From Cinclus cinclus (taxonomy: Eukaryota > Chordata > Aves > Passeriformes > Cinclidae), in assembly GCF_963662255.1 (NCBI RefSeq), contig NC_085073.1, forward strand, positions 5,821,598 to 5,885,597: 64,000 bases of DNA. The letters run 5' to 3'. Shown here piece after piece: positions 25,170 to 44,285 of this stretch. Made by a program: the position numbers and the translations under genes. The notes below the pieces were generated by a model, which was given only the letters and a program-made list of their open reading frames with translations, did no database searches and was not told the DNA's origin. How positions within the stretch are numbered: the first letter of the stretch is position 1; each line of letters begins with the position of its first letter.

Positions 25170-26991
25170 ATGCTCCTGCGCTCCTGGAAGTCTCTGTTCA
25201 CGGGGCGGCTGCTGCTCCTGACCAACACCCTGAGCTGCGGGGGGCTCCTGGCAGCCGGGGACTGCCTGCAGCAGGAATGGCACCGCCGCAAGCACCCCGA
25301 GAGCCAGCTCCAGCTGGGACGTACTGGTGAGCACTGGGATGTGTTCAAATCCCATTGCCACAGGGCAGGGGTAGCTGGAGACCTTCCACCATCCCACGCT
25401 GCTCCAAGCCCCAGTGTCCAGTCTGGCCTTGGGCACTGCCAAGGATCCAGGGGCAGCCACAGCTGCTCTGGGAATTCCATCCTAGCCAGGAATTCCTTCC
25501 CAATATGAAGCCATTCCCTGTGTACTGGAATTCCCATTCCAAATCCATTCCCTGTGTCCTGTTCCTCCATCCCTTGTCCCAAATCCTCTCCAGCTCTCCT
25601 GGAGCCCTTTTGGGCTCTGGAAACAGCTCCAAGGTTTCTCTGGAGCTTCCCTTCTCCAACGTTGGACTCTTCCAGGGATCCAGGGGCAGCCACAGCTGCT
25701 CTGGGAATTCCATCCCAGCTTCTCCCCATCTTCACAGGGAAGAATTCCTTCCTGAAATGACCCCTAACCCTGCCCTCTCCATGTAGACCCCTCATCCTGA
25801 GCCAGGGTGTTGTTTCCAGGCCGGATGTTTGTGGTGGGCTGCAGCCTGGGACCGCTGATGCATTACTGGTACCTCTGGCTGGACTCAGCTTTCCCAGCCC
25901 GGGGCGTGCGGAGCCTCAGGATGGTCCTGAAGAAAGTCCTGATTGACCAGATGGTGGCATCACCCAGCATGGGAGCCTGGTTCTTCCTGGGTATGTGGGG
26001 CCCTCAGGGATCACTGATCCAACCCCTGCTCCTGCACAGGCACCCCAAAATCCCACCCTGGGGATCCCTGGGAGCTCCTGGAGTTCTGGCAGCCTTGGGG
26101 CTGTGCTTATTCCCTGGGAGTTCAGTGCCCAGCACCCTCTGGGGGGAGAACTTTTCCCTGGTCTCCATCCCAACCCCCTGAGCCTTTCTTTGAAATCCAT
26201 CCCAAATCCCTGACCCTTTCCCTTATCTCCATCCCAAATCCCTGACCCTTTTCCTGATCTCCATCCCAACCCCTTGAACATTTCCCTCATCTCCATCCCA
26301 AATCCCTGACCCTTTTCCTCATCTCCATCCCAAATCCCTGAACCTTTCCCTGATCTCCATCCCAAATCCCTGACATAGCTCCAGCTGTTCCCTCCGGCCC
26401 CAGACAGATCAGTGCCTTCCCTTTCACTTTTCCTTTCCATTTCCTGGAACTCCTTCTCTCTGGATGGTGCCGGCGCTGCCATCCCCTCCCACACTGGGAG
26501 GGGTTTGGGGCATTTCCCAGCAATTCCCCCCCCAATTCCCAGCATGGAACCAGCGCTCCCAATCCCCACTGACCCCACCTATCCCCGCAGGCATCGGCAC
26601 CTTGGAGGGCAAATCTTTCCAGGAGAGCTGGGACGAACTGAAGGAGAAATTTTGGGAATTCTACAAGGTACCCCCCAGCCCAGTCTCTCCCGTTTCCCCC
26701 GCTGGGATCCGGTGGGAAGCACCCAGCTGCTCCCTGCTCCTTTCCAGGCTGACTGGTGCGTGTGGCCGGCGGCGCAGATCCTGAATTTCCTCTTTGTACC
26801 ACCCACGTACCGCGTGGTTTATGTCAACGTGGTGACTCTGGGCTGGGACACGTACCTGTCCTACCTCAAACACCGGGTGAGCCCCACCCCTCAGCCCTTT
26901 CCCGGCCCCGGGAATGCCCCGCTCATCCCGGTGTTCCTGGTTTTTATTCCAGGAGCCTCTGCGGCAGAGCCAGCGCAGCGCTGGGGCGTAG
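25170..26991 (+). CDS. MPV17L2: Mpv17-like protein 2, mitochondrial inner membrane
   Basis: Mpv17/PMP22-family membrane protein. The human homologue is in the inner mitochondrial membrane and supports mitoribosome assembly and translation (established for the family member). Five exons join in frame: 25170-25326, 25820-25990, 26591-26667, 26748-26876 and 26953-26991, giving 190 residues (human about 206). Signature sequence is clear: '[17 protein letters not shown]' near the N-terminus, '[12 protein letters not shown]', '[10 protein letters not shown]', and the family box '[18 protein letters not shown]' followed by '[20 protein letters not shown]'. Four hydrophobic segments are expected. The basic N-terminus fits mitochondrial import. 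Two CR1 tails lie in intron 1 and a 32-bp minisatellite in intron 2. Start: the first ATG of the exon, aligning shortly after the human one. Confidence 0.95.
25360..25525 (-). mobile_element. CR1 fragment in MPV17L2 intron 1 (first)
   Basis: Antisense CR1 tail: 'tggagaccttccaccatccc', 'ctgctccaagccccagtgtc', 'agctgctctgggaattcc' and 'aggaattccttcccaatatg'. Confidence 0.85.
25526..25765 (-). mobile_element. CR1 fragment in MPV17L2 intron 1 (second)
   Basis: Antisense CR1 sequence resumes with 'ccattccctgtgtcctgttc' and 'ccagctctcctggagccc', then repeats the 'agctgctctgggaattcc' box. The repeated box means a second insertion or a local duplication. Confidence 0.75.
26150..26385. repeat. 32-bp minisatellite in MPV17L2 intron 2
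   Basis: About seven copies of a unit reading 'ctccatcccaaatccctgac' plus a variable 'ccttttcctgat' part. It is wholly intronic. The minus strand opens a Gly/Trp/Lys-rich frame that is only repeat translation. Confidence 0.92.
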
Positions 26992-27330
26992 AGAAGGGAC
27001 GAGGCCACTCCAGAGGTTCCTGCCTGCACCAAATGGATTTCTGGGCATTGTGGATCACCCCAGTTGAGGGAGTGGATGGCCAGAGCCAGCCCCACCACGT
27101 GCCTGCTGCTGATTAACTCATCTGCTAATTACAGCCATGGGTTGGGGTTGTAACAATCTCTTGTTGCAGGATAACATGTCAAGTGATTTCTTCTGGGATT
27201 TGTCCATGGAGCCGGGGTGAGGAGGAGCTGCTGCAGCCCCTGGGAAGGGTCCTGGCTGGATTTGTTCCCTCTCCAGAACAAACCAGCCCCATGCTGCTCC
27301 TCCAGCACCTTTCAGCCACCTGGAACCCCA
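26992..27330. other. MPV17L2 3' region
   Basis: This follows the MPV17L2 stop codon. No AATAAA lies within it, so the end of the 3' UTR cannot be fixed. The nearest plus-strand AATAAA hexamers are near 28226 and 28250. Confidence 0.4.
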
Positions 27331-27332
27331 CT

Positions 27333-27495
27333 AAGTAGATATTGGGAAGGAATTCTTCCCTGCAAGGGTGGGGAGGCCCTGGATCCCTGGCAGTGTCCAA
27401 AGCCAGGCTGGAACACCCTGGGATCATGGAAGGTGTCCCTGCCATGGAAGGGATGGAATTTAAGATCATTCCAACCCAAACTCTGTGATTCACTC
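27333..27495 (+). mobile_element. CR1 LINE 3'-end fragment
   Basis: Sense CR1 tail: 'agatattgggaaggaattct', 'gtgtccaaagccaggctgg', 'catggaaggtgtccctgcc' and 'atcattccaacccaaactc', ending near 'tgtgattc'. Confidence 0.88.
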
Positions 27496-27658
27496 CAGCT
27501 GCCCCTCTGCTCTCCCTGCAGCTCCTCTCTCCTTCCCCTCCTGCTTTTTTCTCTTCCAGCTCAAGGATAAATTCACTTCACCCCCCGCCCTTGCTGCCTC
27601 AGCTCCCATTTCTCCCCCCCCCCCGGCTCCGGGCGGGGGCTGCAGCCACCTGGATCCT

Positions 27659-27668
27659 CTATAAATAG
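27659..27668 (+). promoter_or_regulatory. CTATAAATAG: TATA box or MEF2 site
   Basis: This 10-mer fits both a TATA box and the MEF2 consensus. It is flanked 5' by GC-rich sequence and 3' by a GC-rich purine leader. A plus-strand unit from here to the AATAAA near 28250 would be about 570 nt, but no protein is apparent. The same 10-mer recurs at 40327. Confidence 0.35.
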
Positions 27669-28032
27669 GGATGTGATTGCACCCATCGGCTCTGCGGCGC
27701 TCAGGAGGCGGAGGGGGAGGGTTTGGAGCCAGATTTTGGCAGAGTTTGGGCCATCATATCCCTCTGCTCCCAGCCTTGGGCAAGCTGGATGCTCCCTGCA
27801 CAACCCAAGAATTTAATTATTTGCAGTGTCAATGAAAAGTGCCTGGATGGGATTTTTTTTCCCCCTGATTTTTAAAGCTGTGCCTTAATGCCCTGTGCTG
27901 GTCCCTGCTGTCACACACTCCCTCAACAGCAGCAGGAGCTATTTGGGGGGGATGATAATTTAAAAAAAAACAGATTAATTTTGCTCCTCTCTGGCAACTC
28001 AGGGACCCCGAGGAACTTCTGATCAGCATCAG

Positions 28033-28038
28033 TTTATT
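28033..28038 (-). terminator. RAB3A polyadenylation signal AATAAA
   Basis: TTTATT on the plus strand reads AATAAA on the RAB3A strand. It is the first canonical hexamer downstream of the stop codon. Confidence 0.65.
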
Positions 28039-28899
28039 TCTTCACAACATTTCTTTTAATACAGTGATTTTTAGGAAATTGTACTCTTTTTGACACTTTT
28101 GACATTTGTACAGTACAGTGTAACTCTTCCATAAGTAAACTTCACAAAAAAAGGGGGGAAGGGGGGGGGAAAGGGGAGGGAAGGAGGCGGAATCACATTG
28201 GGTGGGAAATAGAGGGAAATCTGTAAAATAAAAACACAGCGCTCCAGGAAAAATAAATAAAGGGCAGCTCTGTCATGGCTACGGGAATATCCACTTATTC
28301 ACAGTCTCCACAGAAGCACAGAACTACAGGAACACGAGATCCCAAATCCCTGGAGCAAACCAGCCACAGTCCCAGCCCTGCTCGCCCCCCACGAGCCCAA
28401 CCCAGGGCAGATTCACTCCAGTTGGCTCGGCCTCGGCTGATGGATTGAATTAGTTTTTCTTTTTAAATCTTATTTAAATAATAAGAGTTTTGTTGTTGGT
28501 TGGTTGGGAGGGTGTGGGGTTTTTTTGTGTTTTTGGGTTTTTTTTTTTTTTTTAAGTGATATTCACAAGCAAGGTTACCACACAGAGAAAAAAAAAAAAA
28601 AAAAAGAAAAAAATCAGAATATATATATATGTATGTATATATATATAAATGCACCACCACGGCCACAGCACAGCAGGTCACGCGCACAGCGTCACTTCCT
28701 ACACCTATTTACAAGGAATTTCTGTATGTACAAGGAGGAAGACGGCAGGAGCATAAATTAGCATCTATTTATACAAATAAACAAGAGTCAGGAAATATCC
28801 ATCCAGCTGGAGGGGCAGGAAAGCCGGGCACAAAGAGCCCCCTCCACACCAGGAGCTCTTGGGGTAAAGAGAGGGGTATGTGGGGTGGGGTGGGGGGAA

Positions 28900-29365
28900 T
28901 TGGGGGGGTCCTGTCACAGCACCCACACACTGGGAAGGGGGTCCCAGGATTGGGGGATCCCCAGGACAGGGGGTTCCACAGCAGGGGGGGTCTCCGGGGT
29001 AGGGGGTACCAGGATGGGGGGTCCCAGAACAGGAAAAAGGACAGGGGGTGCCAGGACAGGGGATCCCAGAGCAGGGGGGGTCTCCAGGACAGAAGATCCC
29101 AGGACAGGGGATCCCAGAGCAGGGGGGTCTCCAGGACAGGGGGTCCCAGAGCAGGGGGGTCTCCAGGACAGGGGGGTCTCCAGGACAGGGTGTCCCAGAG
29201 CAAGGGGGTCTCCAGGTACCAGGACAGGGGGTCCCAGAGCAAGGGGGTCTCCAGGTACCAGAACAGGGGATCCCAGAGCAGGGGGGTCTCCAGGACAGGG
29301 GGGTCTCCAGGACAGGGTGTCCCAGAGCAGGGGGGTCTCCAGGTGCCAGGACAGAGGGAATCACC
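28900..29365 (-). repeat. Minisatellite in RAB3A 3' UTR
   Basis: Higher-order tandem array of 'ccaggacaggggg', 'tcccagagcaggggggtctc' and 'ccaggtaccaggacaggggg' modules. In mRNA sense it is C-rich with CCCTGTCCTGG motifs. It opens long Gly/Pro-rich frames on both strands that are not genes. Confidence 0.93.
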
Positions 29366-29651
29366 AGGGGAGATGGGGCTGGGGGTGATGATTTCTTGAC
29401 AGTGATTAAAAGCAGAATGGAGGGGAATTTTTCTACCAGCCCAGGCTTAAAAATAAATTAAGTGGGGGGGGGGGGAGGCATAGCCTAATGAATTGGGAAG
29501 GGGGGCTCCTAGAGGGGCCGCAGCCCTTTCGGAGGTATCAGCAGCAAAAGCCCCCACGGGACCCCCAAGAGGAGGAATTTGGAGTGGGGGGGAGGGGGGT
29601 TGGGGTGCACTGACCGGTTTTTTTGGGGGGGGGAATTGGGGGGGTTGGCCC

Positions 29652-31276
<1,625 letters not shown>

Positions 31277-32283
31277 CTGCAAGGAGGGGGAGAGGCCGTG
31301 ACGGCGACGGCCGCAGCCTCAGCAGTGCCAGGCCCCGGTTTGGAGCCATTTCCCAGCACCACCGGCACGGATCAGGAATATTTTGGTTCAGGATGAGTGA
31401 TGGTGCGGCCATCAATGGGTCACTCAGCCCTGAAGGGCTCGGAGAGGCCACCTCCAGTCACCCCCTGCAGTGTGTCCACAGCAAATGTGGGGCACGTGGC
31501 CCCTGGGGTTTGCCACAGCCCCAGAGATTTGCCGTGGCTGCCAGGGCTTGCTGTGGCTCTCAGGATTTGCCACGGCTGCCAGGAATTGCCGTGGCTCCCA
31601 GGATCTGCCGTGGCGCCGCAGCCTCTCCCGCATCTTCCCGGTGACAAAATGGCACCGGTGGCGGTGCCACCACACGCCATGGCCAGCGCGGTGCCGGGGT
31701 GGCACAGGGTGCCATGGGGTGGCACAGGGCACCGTGGGGAGGGTGATGCCAGGCAGGGGGGGCACAGAGGTAGATGCTCGCCCAGGCTGGAGGGTGGAGC
31801 AGAGGGCTGGAGAACAGGGATGCTGAGCAGAGGGGATGCAGGGAGCTGCAGGGAGGGGGTGCTGGGTGCTGATGGGCATTTTGGGGTGCTGGTGAATCCC
31901 CGGGGTTGATAAGGGGTTGTGTAGGGCACTGCAGGGAGGGGGTGCAGGGTGCTGATGTTTCGGGGGGAGGGGGTGCAGTGTTGCAAGGAAGGGGTTAAGG
32001 ATGTTGATGTGGGGGTGCACAGGGTGCTGATTGTGGGGTGGGGGGGTACATAGTGCTGCGAGGAGGGGGTCAGGGTGCTGATGGGGGGCGTCTGGGTGCT
32101 GATGGGGGGGGTCAGGGTGCTGATGGGGGGCGTCTGGGTGCTGATGGGGGGTGCGCACAGGGCTGATGGGGAGGGGGTCACCCCCCGTTCCTCCCCGCAG
32201 GCCCGACCCCGCTGCACCCACTCGGTCGCCGCCGCACCGAGATCCCCCCCAGGCCCTGTGGAACCCCCCCGCCCCGCACCGCA

Positions 32284-32324
<41 letters not shown>

Positions 32325-32475
32325 CCCCCTTTCGCCTCCCGCCTCCTCCTCTGCAGCCACCCCTCCCCGTACTGGGGGGGTCACAGAGGGGTCTCGGGGG
32401 GGGTTCCTGCGGGGCTGTCGCTGTAAGGGGGTCCCGGTGGGGGTCCCGATGGGGGGGGGGGGGGGGGGGTCTCAC
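31277..32475 (-). other. RAB3A 5' intron with simple repeats
   Basis: This is the intron between the noncoding first exon and the start-codon exon. It holds a degenerate 'ttgccgtggctgccagga' repeat (about 31525-31625), a 'gggtgctgatggggg' repeat (about 32065-32165), 12-13 ATC triplets (about 32285-32322) and a G run (about 32451-32469). Long frames here are repeat translations. Confidence 0.6.
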
Positions 32476-32530
32476 CTCTGCCGCGCTCGCGCCGCCACCT
32501 CCTCCCCGCAGCGACTGCAGCAGATGCGGA
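32476..32530 (-). other. RAB3A 5' noncoding exon (inferred)
   Basis: A consensus minus-strand donor, CAGAG then GTGAG, ends an exon at 32476 and pairs with the acceptor at 31277. The 5' boundary is a guess from promoter motif positions. Confidence 0.5.
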
Positions 32531-32534
32531 GCCC

Positions 32535-32625
32535 GGGTGACGTCGGCTGAGGGGCGTGACTAGATATGCAAATGAGCTGGTACGTCACGGCCGCGCCCCT
32601 GAGGGCGGCGCTGATTGGTTCGGCG
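32535..32625 (-). promoter_or_regulatory. RAB3A promoter: CRE, octamer, CRE, CCAAT
   Basis: Within 85 bp are TGACGTCG (32538), octamer ATGCAAAT (32566-32573), ACGTCA within 'tacgtcac' (32581-32588) and ATTGG (32614-32618, CCAAT on the RAB3A strand). The arrangement resembles the JUND promoter in this window. CREB/ATF, Oct and NF-Y are the classes known to bind such sites; binding here is inferred. Confidence 0.6.
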
Positions 32626-32629
32626 GCGC

Positions 32630-34210
32630 GCCCTGATGGACAGGGGGTGGAATAGGGGGGAGGACACCCCCCCCTCCCGGCGCGGTGGTGGCCACCGCCC
32701 CCTCCTCCGGCAACGCGCAATGGTGCGGTCCGGCCGCGCTCCGCGGGGCGCGGGATGAACCACCCCCTGCGCCAGCGGGGGTGCAGGGAGAACCATTCCC
32801 GCTCAAAAGGGGGCGGGGGGGGGGGGAGGTTTGACAGCCTCCCTGTCGCGACATGGCGCGCTATCGTGACGCCTTCCCCAGGCTTGCAGCCGCGGGCAGC
32901 CTGATCCTTCCCGTGACAGGGCGGCTGGCGCTGAGGCGGGGCTGGTGCGCAGGTGGGCGGCCATGTCCTCCCTCGCCCTGAGGCTCCAGCGAGGATTAGG
33001 GCCGGCAGCATATGGCGGCCTCAGGGCAGCGGCACCGCCCTGCCCTGCCCGGGCCTGCCCTGCCCTGCCCGAGGCCTCGGGAGCCTCCCGGGCCCTGTCC
33101 TACCCTGCCCGTGCAGGGGGGCTCTCTGCCCTGTGTCCCGGTGCAGCTCTGTGCTCCTGCCCCAGGCTCATCCCAAACCCACAGCCCAGCAGGAGCGAGC
33201 CGGACATGGTGGGCACTGGGTGGGCACTGGGGATGTTGAGCACAGCCCCCAGTGACAGTGCGGTGACCGGCACGGACAGTCCAGCATGGGATGGATGACC
33301 AGGAGGCAAGGATGGGCACAGCCATGGGGATGGACATGGAGTCAGGGATGGATCCAGTATTAGGGATGGAACCAGTTTTAGGATGGATCCAGAATTAGGG
33401 ATGGATCTGGAATTAGGGATGGATCTAGAACTGGGGATGGATCCAAGCTTAGGGATAGAACCAGCTGTAGGATGGATCCAGAATTGGGGATGGATCTAGA
33501 ATTAGGGATGGATCCAGGCTCACAGATGGACCTGGCTGCTGTGGGCATTTTCCATCACCTTCCTCAGCGCTCAACAGCCCCAGCACCCTCCTCGTGCTGC
33601 AGCCCCTCAGCCAGAAACAGGGGAAAAGAGGTTTTTTCCACCAGCTCCTGCCCTGCTCCAGCCCGGCAGAGTCTGGCCTGGATCTGGACTGGAGGATTTT
33701 GAAAGCACAGAGTCTCACCCAGTCCCTTTCTGGAGTGATGGGGACACCCAGCACCCACCAGGGATGGCACAGAGCCACCAAGCAACCCGTGCAGAACTCG
33801 ACAAACCCTGGAAAACATGTGGGCTGGGAAAGAACCACCAGCTCCCAAAGACCTGCTGCTGCCAGGGCGGGCAAAGGGGGCGAGGGCCCCACGTGCCAGG
33901 GCAGTGTCACGGGTGGGGACGTGTTTGTGGAGATAAATCACCGTGGGGAGCAATGCGGAAGAGCCGGGAACGGGCTCCGCACCGCGCCAAGCCGGCGATT
34001 AAATATTTACCTTAGCAGGTCGTGTTTGCCAGTGATGGATCGGCGTTTCCAGGGAGGAGCTCGCTTTTGTTCCAGCACAGAGCCAGGCCCTGCCCGGTGC
34101 CCGGCAGGAGACGGGGCCACCAACCACGCCGGTCCCTGGGGACATTGGCTGCAGCTCCCGTGACACAAAGAAGCGCTTACAAGGCTCATGTTTAGGGTGG
34201 AACAAACCGG
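32630..34210. other. RAB3A-PDE4C spacer
   Basis: CpG-rich up to about 33.1 kb, including a 'ccctgcc' repeat near 33040-33110. The rest has no recognisable exon. The minisatellite at 33330-33525 is listed separately. Confidence 0.5.
33330..33525. repeat. GGATGGATC minisatellite
   Basis: Repeats of 'gggatggatccagaatta' and 'gggatggatctagaactg', about 18 bp each with variants, fill about 190 bp. Confidence 0.88.
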
Positions 34211-34211
34211 G

Positions 34212-34923
34212 TTTAATCTCTGGAAGGTGAAGGATGGAATCCCAAAGGACCCTGCCCCAGGCAGGACACCGGAGATAGGGGGTGGCGGGGATGGTGACGG
34301 CACCCGCCAGGGTCCGAAATGTGAAATACAAATGGTATTTTGAGTGATCACAGAGCAGAAATGCAATTTTCCTCCCCCCCAAAAAATGCATCTTTCCGCC
34401 CCAAAAATGTGTGTGAGCCTCAGAGAGGCTTGTAGTAAAAAGTGAGCTACAAAAGGCTTTAAAAAGTGAACCCATCCCCAAATAAATAAACCACTGAGTC
34501 GTGCCTGTGCTGTGTACCAGTGCCTGGGGGTGCCTCGAGCTGGGGGTGTCACCAGCACCCTTTGCCCACTTCATCCCACCGTGGGGCTGCTGTCCTGCAA
34601 GGGGACACCTGGAAAGGTGCTGGAATGTTCCTTTCTGCAGCCCTGTGGGGCATGATGTCCCCAGGGCTGGGCTGGGGCCAGAGCACGGTGTCCCCATGCC
34701 ATGTCTGAAGGGGACAAGGACCTTCCCAATCAGCAGGGAGAAGGCCAGCAGCATCCTCGTACCTGTCAGGACCTGCCCGGCTCCCAGACGGGGACACAAC
34801 CTGGGTGCCTCCGAGTCCCTACAGTGCCGGTGCTCCCCAGTGCCAGCTCCCCACTGTCCCCAGCACCGCTCAGGGCAGAGCCCCACATCCCCCGGCAGCG
34901 AGGGGACCCGGGGGCCGGTGTGG
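34212..34923 (-). other. PDE4C 3' UTR (inferred) with ATTAAA
   Basis: Downstream of the PDE4C stop the only common signal noted is ATTAAA on the minus strand at 34212-34217. No other gene is seen. The boundary is tentative. Confidence 0.4.
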
Positions 34924-43414
<8,491 letters not shown>

Positions 43415-44240
43415 CGCCGTCCCTGCGGGGGGAGTTCCGGGAGCCGCGGCCGGGAGGGGCTCTCCGGCGGGGACCCCCCTCCCGAGGCTGGGGACACACC
43501 GGGGACGCCCCGGGGATGGGACACGCGGGCTCCTCCCCACCGTGATTTATGGCCACCGGGTCTCAGCCCCTATCTAGGGTTTCGGGGGCCCCCCCCCGCC
43601 CCACTCCCGGTGCTCCCGTGGGCTGGATGGGGACAGGGACGTGGATCTGAGGCCACGGGGGGTGACCCCCATCCCTCAGTAACCACCAAATCGCGATCCC
43701 ACCGGTGCCACGTTAATGATCACACCTGCCACCCACCGTCCCCTAGAACCGGGACACACCGGGGCACACCGGGGCGCACGGCTACACCCACAGAGTCCCC
43801 AACACCGAGCCCCCCGAGATTTCCCAGCACTGGAAGCCGCCTCATCCCAACCCCAGGAACTGCCGGTGCCCGGCACGGGGGTCCCCGCCGGCGGCAGCGC
43901 CCCCGGCCCCGCCCGCAGCCCCTCACCGGTGCCCGGTCCTCGCGGCGAGCGCGGCCTCGGCCGAGTGCAGCGGAGCAGAAGGAAGGCGATGTGCGTGCCT
44001 GGCCGCTCGCTCCCTCCCATCCCACCTCGCCGAGGGGGGGCTGCGGGTCCCCCCCACCACCCCGGGCATCACCGCCGCGCACCCCGCACCCACCCCGCCG
44101 GCCCGGGAACACCTCCGGAGCCGCCGACCCCAGCCGGGGGACCCCGAAAACCGCTGGGGCCTCCCCCGGGAACGGGGGATTTCCCCGGGTAGTCTGCAGA
44201 GCACATGGCAGACGGGAAAACAGAGACAGGGCAGCAGCTT
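43415..44240. promoter_or_regulatory. CpG-rich region upstream of the PDE4C 5'-most coding exon
   Basis: A dense CpG-island-like region with many frames open by composition. It probably includes the promoter and 5' UTR for the PDE4B1-like PDE4C form. It separates PDE4C from the 3' end of the mucin-like gene, which is transcribed in the same direction and ends at about 44.23 kb. No specific motif set is convincing. Confidence 0.4.
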
Positions 44241-44241
44241 C

Positions 44242-44247
44242 TTTATT
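44242..44247 (-). terminator. Polyadenylation signal of the mucin-like gene
   Basis: TTTATT on the plus strand is AATAAA on the gene's strand. It lies 39 bases beyond the stop codon, giving a very short 3' UTR. Confidence 0.75.
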
Positions 44248-44285
44248 CAGTAGTGTGGGGAGGCCGGGGGGCTGAAGTGGGGGGG

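Larger units (their letters stand above)
28015..29651 (-). other. RAB3A 3' UTR (inferred)
   Basis: Between the RAB3A stop codon and the first minus-strand AATAAA (28033-28038) there is no other canonical signal. The UTR is therefore inferred to be about 1.6 kb. It contains the minisatellite at 28900-29365, a (TA)n tract near 28618-28647, and A and T homopolymers around 28538-28605. Confidence 0.6.

Noticed and set aside
28629..29399. 256-residue plus-strand Gly/Arg-rich frame and its antisense Pro-rich partner
   Set aside because: Translation of the RAB3A 3' UTR minisatellite.
31420..32475. 351-residue minus-strand His/Pro-rich frame
   Set aside because: Lies in the RAB3A 5' intron, is made of simple repeats including the ATC run, and ends in polyAsp from the triplet.
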